Shown piece after piece: positions 59,553-64,000 of a stretch of 64,000 nucleotides of DNA; position 1 is the first letter of the stretch; the number at the start of each line of letters is the position of its first letter. Source of the DNA: Nocardia brasiliensis ATCC 700358 (GTDB lineage: Bacteria > Actinomycetota > Actinomycetes > Mycobacteriales > Mycobacteriaceae). The stretch is taken from NCBI RefSeq assembly GCF_000250675.2, contig NC_018681.1, positions 248,001 to 312,000 of the forward strand, written 5' to 3'. A program made the translations under genes and the position numbers. The notes under the pieces are model-generated. The model searched no databases. It saw only the letters and a program-made list of their open reading frames with translations, and was not told the DNA's origin.

Positions 59553-60842
59553 TCAGTCGGCCAACGTGGTTCGGCGGATGGCCGCCAGTGGGTCCGCGTA
59601 GAGCACGCTCAGCGAGGTGACCACGGCGGCGAATTCCTGGACCTTGCCGCCGAATCCGCTGATCCGGATATCGGTGGGGGGCAGGCTGGAACCCTGGTTG
59701 AAGGCGCGGGCCACATGCGCGACCGCGGGGCGGTAGCCGGTGAAGGCCTGGCCGCCCAGGATCACCCGGTCGGGGTTGAGCATGTCCCGGACCATCGCCA
59801 CGGTGTTGCCGAGGATGGTGGCGCGCTCGGCGAGCAGTTCGCGCGCGGGCTCGGACCCGGCCTCGGCGGCCCGGTACAGGTCGGCGATGGTGGAGCCCGC
59901 GGTTCCGTTGTGCGCCGGGATGATTCCGCGACCGACGGCGCGCGAGTGCAGCGAGCGGTCGCCGACGGTGACCTCGAGGCAGCCACGCCTGCCGCAGGTG
60001 CATTCCACGTCGGAGCCGGTCGGCAAGTGTGCGATGGAGCCGGGGCCGTTGCTCGGGGTGTGCACGCGACCGTCCAATGTCACTGCCACACCGGCGGTTT
60101 CCCGGACATAGAAGTAGAGGCTGCTGCCGCGCTCCGGGCCCGCGGTACGGCCGGCCGCGGCGTCGCGCGATTCGATGGTGGGCAGCAACAACTCCGAGGC
60201 CGCCATCGCCTCGACGTGCGGCGCCACCGAGACCGGCAACTCCAGCACCTCGCCGAGCACGGCGCCGATCTGCGCGCCCTGCCACTCCAGCTTGGGATGA
60301 TCGACCACGCCGGTGACCGGGTCGACCCGGCCGCCGATGGCGACGCCGGCCCAGAGCGGCTTGCGACGATGCCAGCGCTGCAGGAACGCCTTGGCACTGC
60401 GGGCGACGGTGGTGGTGGCGAATTCCTGACCGGTCTGCGGGGTGGCGATGGCCAGGCCGCCGAGGATACGGCCGCGCAGGTCGGCGGCCACGATCTTGGT
60501 CACCGCGGCGCCGACGTGGATGCCGAGGGTGAGGTACGCCTCGTGATCGATCTCGAAGGGCACCCGGGGGCGTCCGACCGCACCCGAGGCCGTCAGGTCG
60601 GGCCGTTCGCGCAGCAGGCCGGCCGCGAGCAGCGCGGACACCTGGCGGTTGACCGTCGCGATGCTCAAACCCGTTGTGCGCGCGGCATTGTCGCGCGAGA
60701 CGGGACCACCGGTCGCGGCGCGCAGTACCGCGGCCGCCGGGTTGTCGCCGAGGCGCAGTTCGGGGGCGACGACCGGGCGCTGGACCCGGGCTCGACCGTT
60801 GGTGACCCTGGCGGTGGAGCGTTCAAGGGTAGGGAGGGACAT
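59553..60842 (-). CDS. ROK-family transcriptional regulator
   Basis: A 429-residue ROK-type repressor. The N-terminal HTH (SRDNAARTTGLSIATVNRQV) precedes a sugar-kinase-like domain with zinc-type motif ECTCGRRGCLEVTVGD. The nucleotide phosphate-binding loop DxGxT is degenerate (LGIHVGAAVTKIVAADLRG) and the sugar-binding catalytic Asp segment reads HVEAMAASEL, so it is a regulator rather than a kinase. Related actinobacterial proteins (Rv0485 type) regulate cell-surface genes. A palindrome at 60991-61006 lies upstream and may be its operator. Confidence 0.88.
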   Translation of the reverse strand: MSLPTLERSTARVTNGRARVQRPVVAPELRLGDNPAAAVLRAATGGPVSRDNAARTTGLSIATVNRQVSALLAAGLLRERPDLTASGAVGRPRVPFEIDHEAYLTLGIHVGAAVTKIVAADLRGRILGGLAIATPQTGQEFATTTVARSAKAFLQRWHRRKPLWAGVAIGGRVDPVTGVVDHPKLEWQGAQIGAVLGEVLELPVSVAPHVEAMAASELLLPTIESRDAAAGRTAGPERGSSLYFYVRETAGVAVTLDGRVHTPSNGPGSIAHLPTGSDVECTCGRRGCLEVTVGDRSLHSRAVGRGIIPAHNGTAGSTIADLYRAAEAGSEPARELLAERATILGNTVAMVRDMLNPDRVILGGQAFTGYRPAVAHVARAFNQGSSLPPTDIRISGFGGKVQEFAAVVTSLSVLYADPLAAIRRTTLAD

Positions 60843-61169
60843 AGTGCAGATTCCTTGCCGAGGTCCCGCACCGGGGCGGGACGTGCCTACGTGGGCGACT
60901 GGGCAGTGAACGAGCCGAAAAGGCTGCTCAGCTGCAGCAAGGGCGACAACACAGTTCGCGCGTCAAGGGCAGCCGGAGACCGAGCGCGGCGGTCACATAG
61001 GTGACCCGCAGTGCGGTCGGTCGGCTGGCAGACATGTAAAAGAAATTAACACCGGTTGGCGCGACTCACCAAGCCTCAAACTGCCGCTGTGTTCTCACCC
61101 ACACTGTTTCCGCAGGTCACGCGGGTGCGATGGGCAGGCGGGGATCGCTTTGTCCGCCTACTACGAGAA
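60843..61169. other. Gene-free region upstream of the ROK gene
   Basis: Apart from the palindrome at 60991-61006 and AT-richer sequence at about 61035-61055, nothing is recognised. No credible coding frame. Confidence 0.5.
60991..61006. promoter_or_regulatory. Palindromic candidate operator
   Basis: GGTCAC-ATAG-GTGACC is a perfect inverted repeat of 6 bases with a 4-base spacer, 149 bases upstream of the ROK start. Confidence 0.4.
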
Positions 61170-61171
61170 AA

Positions 61172-61201
61172 CCCCGCTCAGCGCGGCTGGGCGGGGCTTG
61201 C
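61172..61201 (-). terminator. Terminator of the secreted-protein gene
   Basis: CCCCGCTCAGC (61172-61182) pairs with GCTGGGCGGGG (61186-61196), one wobble pair, with loop GCG. Read on the minus strand it ends in GGGGTTTTCTC, an appropriate T-tract, just after the stop of the gene at 61218. Confidence 0.75.
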
Positions 61202-61217
61202 TCGGAGCGGTTGTGGA

Positions 61218-61925
61218 CTACTTCGGTGGTGCCACGAAAGGCTGGTTGATCGTGGTGAAGTACTGAATCGCCGCACCGATGGCGACCGGGGCGGTCACGA
61301 AGATCTGGCCCGCGACGGTGCCCAGGGCGCCGATCGCGATGATGCCGCCGAGGCAGCCGATCGCGGCGGCCGGGATGAACGGGCCGAACAGGCCGATGAT
61401 GGTGGCCGAGGCGACGGTGGCGCCGGCGATGCCGCCGAGCACGCAGCCGACGGCCGCGCCGCCGAGACCGCCGACGAGGGTGCCGATGGTGGCACCGGCG
61501 CTGATGGTGCTGGTCAAGCGGCTCCAGGCGGCCTGTTCACGGTCGTATTCGCTTTTCCACGGGGCTTTGTCCTCGAACGGCAGGGCGACCGGCTTGTAGG
61601 TGGCGTGCGCCTGGTCGAGTTGCGGGGTGAGCGTCGCGGTGCGCTGTGAGATCTGCGCGGCGATCGGGAACTCGAACTCGTCGATACGAAGCGTCAGCGG
61701 CGTGGCCGCCACGGTGGTGCCGTCGGCGGCCTTGACCTTGAAGGCACCGTCTTCGACCACGAGCGAGCCGGCGTCGGTCTCGATGATCGATGACGTGTCG
61801 GTGGTGCGGGCGGTGAAATGCACCGGGCCCGGGGTGTTTTCGGGCGCGGCGACGGAGGTGCCCGCGGCCACTCCGGTCGCCGTGGTCACCAACGCGGCGA
61901 CCACGGCCAGCTTCCTCATCCTCAT
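61218..61925 (-). CDS. Secreted protein with glycine-rich hydrophobic C-terminus
   Basis: A 235-residue protein with a signal peptide (RKLAVVAALVTTATGVAAGT, cleavage after VAA). An N-terminal beta-type domain with motif GSLVVEDGAFKVKAADGTTV is followed by a conserved FEDKAPWKSEYDREQAAWSR segment and then a ~75-residue Gly/Ala-rich, hydrophobic region with glycine-zipper character (LVGGLGGAAVGCVLGGIAGA). Such two-part secreted proteins are frequent in Nocardia and Rhodococcus and may interact with membranes; no function is assigned. Confidence 0.75.
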   Translation of the reverse strand: MRMRKLAVVAALVTTATGVAAGTSVAAPENTPGPVHFTARTTDTSSIIETDAGSLVVEDGAFKVKAADGTTVAATPLTLRIDEFEFPIAAQISQRTATLTPQLDQAHATYKPVALPFEDKAPWKSEYDREQAAWSRLTSTISAGATIGTLVGGLGGAAVGCVLGGIAGATVASATIIGLFGPFIPAAAIGCLGGIIAIGALGTVAGQIFVTAPVAIGAAIQYFTTINQPFVAPPK

Positions 61926-62029
61926 CTACGGCATTCCCTCGATCTCGATGTGCGTTTCTCCTGGCGAAGCATCGAGCAGTAAGCGCAGGAGAACGAGGGA
62001 ATAACGCAGGCAGATTCCAACTGGCGACG

Positions 62030-62707
62030 TCAGCGCGATCGGCGTTGCCCGGCCAGCCAATCCATCAGGTCCGCGGGCGCGGGATCCGGGCCGATCAGGT
62101 CGACCACCACGTGGCCGACGCACGCCGCGCGCAGCACACGATTGGCCACCTCCTCCGTGTCGCCCCACGGGATGAACGGTTTGGCGATCAGCAGCGAGGC
62201 GATGCCGTGCGCGGCCGCCCAGAGGTCGAGCACGACCGGCAGGGTGTCGCCGGGGGTGAACACACCCGCGTCCATGCAGTCCTGCACGGTCTGCGAAAAG
62301 TGCTGGAACGCACCGCTGGTCATCACCTGATCGACCGCGCTGCTCGATTCGGTGGGCAGGGTCGCCAGCCGGTACTGCTCCGGATGTTCCCGCGCGAACC
62401 GGACGTAGGCCAACCCCTGCTGCTGCATCCGGGTGAGCGGCGTGTCGGCGGGATCGGTCGCGGCCACGATCGCGGCGTCCAGATTCTCGAAAACCTGCAC
62501 GACGACGGCCCCGATGAGCTCGTCCTTGTCGGCGAAGTGCCGGTAGATCGAGGGTGCGCTGACCCCGACCCGCTGGCTGATCGCCCGGATCGACACCGCA
62601 TCGGCGTGCCCGGTGCGCGTCAGCAGTTCCGTTGCCGCGTCCAGGATTTCGGTCCGTAGCTGGGCGCCGGCACCGCGCGCCGAACGGGATCGACCGGCAC
62701 GGATCAT
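62030..62707 (-). CDS. TetR-family regulator coupled to an MMPL gene
   Basis: A 225-residue regulator from ATG 62707. HTH: EILDAATELLTRTGHADAVS, IRAISQRVGVSAPSIYRHFA. Its C-terminal domain (TetR_C-type, WAAAHGIASLLIAK) resembles the class with one helix bundle for ligand binding. It overlaps the stop of the MMPL transporter gene by four bases (ATGA at 62704-62707), so both are made from one transcript and the regulator probably controls its own operon (inference). Confidence 0.9.
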   Translation of the reverse strand: MIRAGRSRSARGAGAQLRTEILDAATELLTRTGHADAVSIRAISQRVGVSAPSIYRHFADKDELIGAVVVQVFENLDAAIVAATDPADTPLTRMQQQGLAYVRFAREHPEQYRLATLPTESSSAVDQVMTSGAFQHFSQTVQDCMDAGVFTPGDTLPVVLDLWAAAHGIASLLIAKPFIPWGDTEEVANRVLRAACVGHVVVDLIGPDPAPADLMDWLAGQRRSR

Positions 62708-64000
62708 TTGTGCCCGGCCAGCACGGGTTCGGCGGGATCGCTCTCCTCGCGCAAGCCGATCCGGGCGTGCAGCCGGGCCAGCGGCTTGGGCGCCCACCAG
62801 TTCGCGGTGCCCATCAGTTTCATCAGCGCGGGCGCGAGCATGGTGCGGATCAGGGTGGCGTCGGCGAGCACGGTCAAGGTCAGGCCGAGGCCCATCAACT
62901 GGATGAACGACACCTTCGAGGTGATCATCGCGCCGATCACGATGGCCATCAGCAGGGCCGCGGCCGTGTAGATCCGGCCCGTCCGCGCGATGCCGACCGC
63001 GAGGGCGTGCACATTGTCCTCGGCGGTACGCACGACGACGCCGTCGACGACCCGGCCCGACGCCAGCCACTCCTCCCGGATCCGCGACAGCAGGAACACC
63101 TCGTAGTCCATCGACATGCCGAACGCGACGCAGAACATCAGGATCGGGGTGGTCGGCGTCAGATAACCCACCGCCGTGAACCCGAGCAGGTCCGACAGAT
63201 GGCCGTCCTGGAAGATCCAGACCATCGCGCCGAACGCGGCGGCCATCGAAAGCGTGTTGAGCACAATGGCTTTCAGCGGCAGCAGCACGCTACCGGTGAA
63301 CAGGAACAGCACGACGAAGGTGGCGAGCGCGATGAGGGCGACCGCGGGCACCATCCGCTTGCTCAGCGAATCGAGGGCGTCGGCATTCACCGCGGCGGCA
63401 CCGCCGAACAGGGTCGGGCCCGGGGCGGGCACGTCCCGCAGCGCGAGCAACTGCGCCTTGCCCGCGGGGGAGAACGGGTCCGGCCGGGTCGCCACGCTCA
63501 CGTATTCGCCGGTGCCGTTGGCCATTCCGGGCGGACCGCTCGCCACCCGTGCGCCCTTGATGTAGATGCCCGCGCTGGACAGCACCGCCGAAACGCCGTC
63601 CACCCGGGACAAACCCGTGGCGTATGCGCCGATCGGCCCTGGCCCGCCTTGATATCCGTCCAACACGATCGTGGTGTTGTTGCCGGAATTGGCCGCCGGG
63701 AACTCGGCCCGCAGCACATCGCCGACCTGACGGCTCGCCGCCGAGGTCGGCAGCACGCGGTCGTCCGGATAGCCGAATTTCACTGAAAGGAACGGTGATC
63801 CGAGTGCGAGGAACAGCGCGACCAGCAGCAGGGCCACCGGTACCGAACGCCGGGTCACCCAGGTCACCACGCGGTACCACCAGCTCTGTTCCGGCCTTTG
63901 GCTTCTCAGCGGATCGGGCGTGGGGCGACCGAACATGCGGCGCAACGGAATTCGGATATCCAGCGCGTTCACCCGATGGCCGAGCAGTACGAGCGCTGCG
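62704..64000 (-). CDS. MMPL-family transporter (5' end outside window)
   Basis: The frame is open to the window edge (LLGHRVNALDIRIPLRRMFG continues upstream), so the N-terminal half is missing. The visible ~430 residues cover the second half: a helix VPVALLLVALFLALGSPFLS, an external loop, then five helices with proton-relay Asp-Tyr in FGMSMDYEVFLLSRIREEWL and the closing VLADATLIRTMLAPALMKLM. It belongs to the MMPL/RND class, but is more diverged from the two transporters at 10.9-15.7 kb than they are from each other. The TetR gene overlaps its stop. Confidence 0.92.
   Translation of the reverse strand, partial: AALVLLGHRVNALDIRIPLRRMFGRPTPDPLRSQRPEQSWWYRVVTWVTRRSVPVALLLVALFLALGSPFLSVKFGYPDDRVLPTSAASRQVGDVLRAEFPAANSGNNTTIVLDGYQGGPGPIGAYATGLSRVDGVSAVLSSAGIYIKGARVASGPPGMANGTGEYVSVATRPDPFSPAGKAQLLALRDVPAPGPTLFGGAAAVNADALDSLSKRMVPAVALIALATFVVLFLFTGSVLLPLKAIVLNTLSMAAAFGAMVWIFQDGHLSDLLGFTAVGYLTPTTPILMFCVAFGMSMDYEVFLLSRIREEWLASGRVVDGVVVRTAEDNVHALAVGIARTGRIYTAAALLMAIVIGAMITSKVSFIQLMGLGLTLTVLADATLIRTMLAPALMKLMGTANWWAPKPLARLHARIGLREESDPAEPVLAGHK

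Noticed and set aside
1..64000. CRISPR array, prophage or insertion sequences
   Set aside because: No spaced repeat arrays, integrase, transposase or phage structural genes were recognised.

Overview
The window is high-GC actinobacterial DNA, most likely from Nocardia or a close relative (Nocardiaceae). Supporting signs are MmpL/MMPL and MmpS-type genes, a mycobacterial-type cytochrome bc1 QcrB, a deazaflavin-dependent oxidoreductase family gene, WXG100 proteins, abundant P450s, frequent GTG starts, and neighbours that match mycobacterial gene pairs (tyrA / tadA-associated / tadA; small SRP RNA next to a Rv3722c-like aspartate aminotransferase). No prophage, insertion sequence or CRISPR array was seen. 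The first and last genes run off the window.

Layout. 1-4.4 kb: end of an ABC exporter, a glycolipid-binding-type protein, prephenate dehydrogenase, tadA with its partner gene, and tRNA-Ser(CGA). 4.4-9.5 kb: accessory genes beside the tRNA: a HigBA-type toxin-antitoxin pair, a decayed DUF427 gene, MerR/methyltransferase and HxlR/NmrA divergent pairs with visible palindromic operators, a secreted protein, and a two-gene AhpD-like pair. 9.9-10.9 kb: three tandem copies of a tiny one-pass membrane protein. 10.9-16.5 kb: two tandem 764-residue MMPL transporters with a divergent TetR regulator and a clear palindrome. 16.5-20.9 kb: an Rrf2-like regulator and an asymmetric heterodimeric ABC exporter. 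21.0-26.1 kb: a queuosine-related group (tgt, a queuosine-precursor transporter, gluQRS) interleaved with three small membrane or exported proteins. 26-31 kb: DUF309, orphan DUF397, a lone qcrB with a 23-bp palindrome upstream, and a wax-ester-synthase-like protein with an altered active site.

31-36.4 kb: methyltransferase, GNAT, a gene-poor stretch with short repeats and DnaA-box-like sites, then a membrane Ser/Thr kinase whose outside half is an amino-acid-binding-protein fold. 36.5-45.6 kb: a small-molecule metabolism block with three P450s, two of which form a CYP157/CYP154-like pair in which the first lacks the ExxR motif, plus a saccharopine-dehydrogenase-like enzyme, F420-type oxidoreductase, methyltransferase and a LuxR regulator. 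46.2-48.8 kb: an overlapping four-gene operon of two WXG100 proteins, a WXG-headed toxin with a C-terminal restriction-endonuclease-like domain, and a HEAT-like putative immunity protein. This is the most striking system here. 49-64 kb: secreted lipase, beta-propeller protein, tRNA-Ser(GGA), SRP RNA, aspartate aminotransferase, methyltransferase, HhH-GPD protein, zinc metallopeptidase/DUF2207 divergent pair, ROK regulator, secreted protein, and a TetR gene overlapping a third, truncated MMPL transporter.
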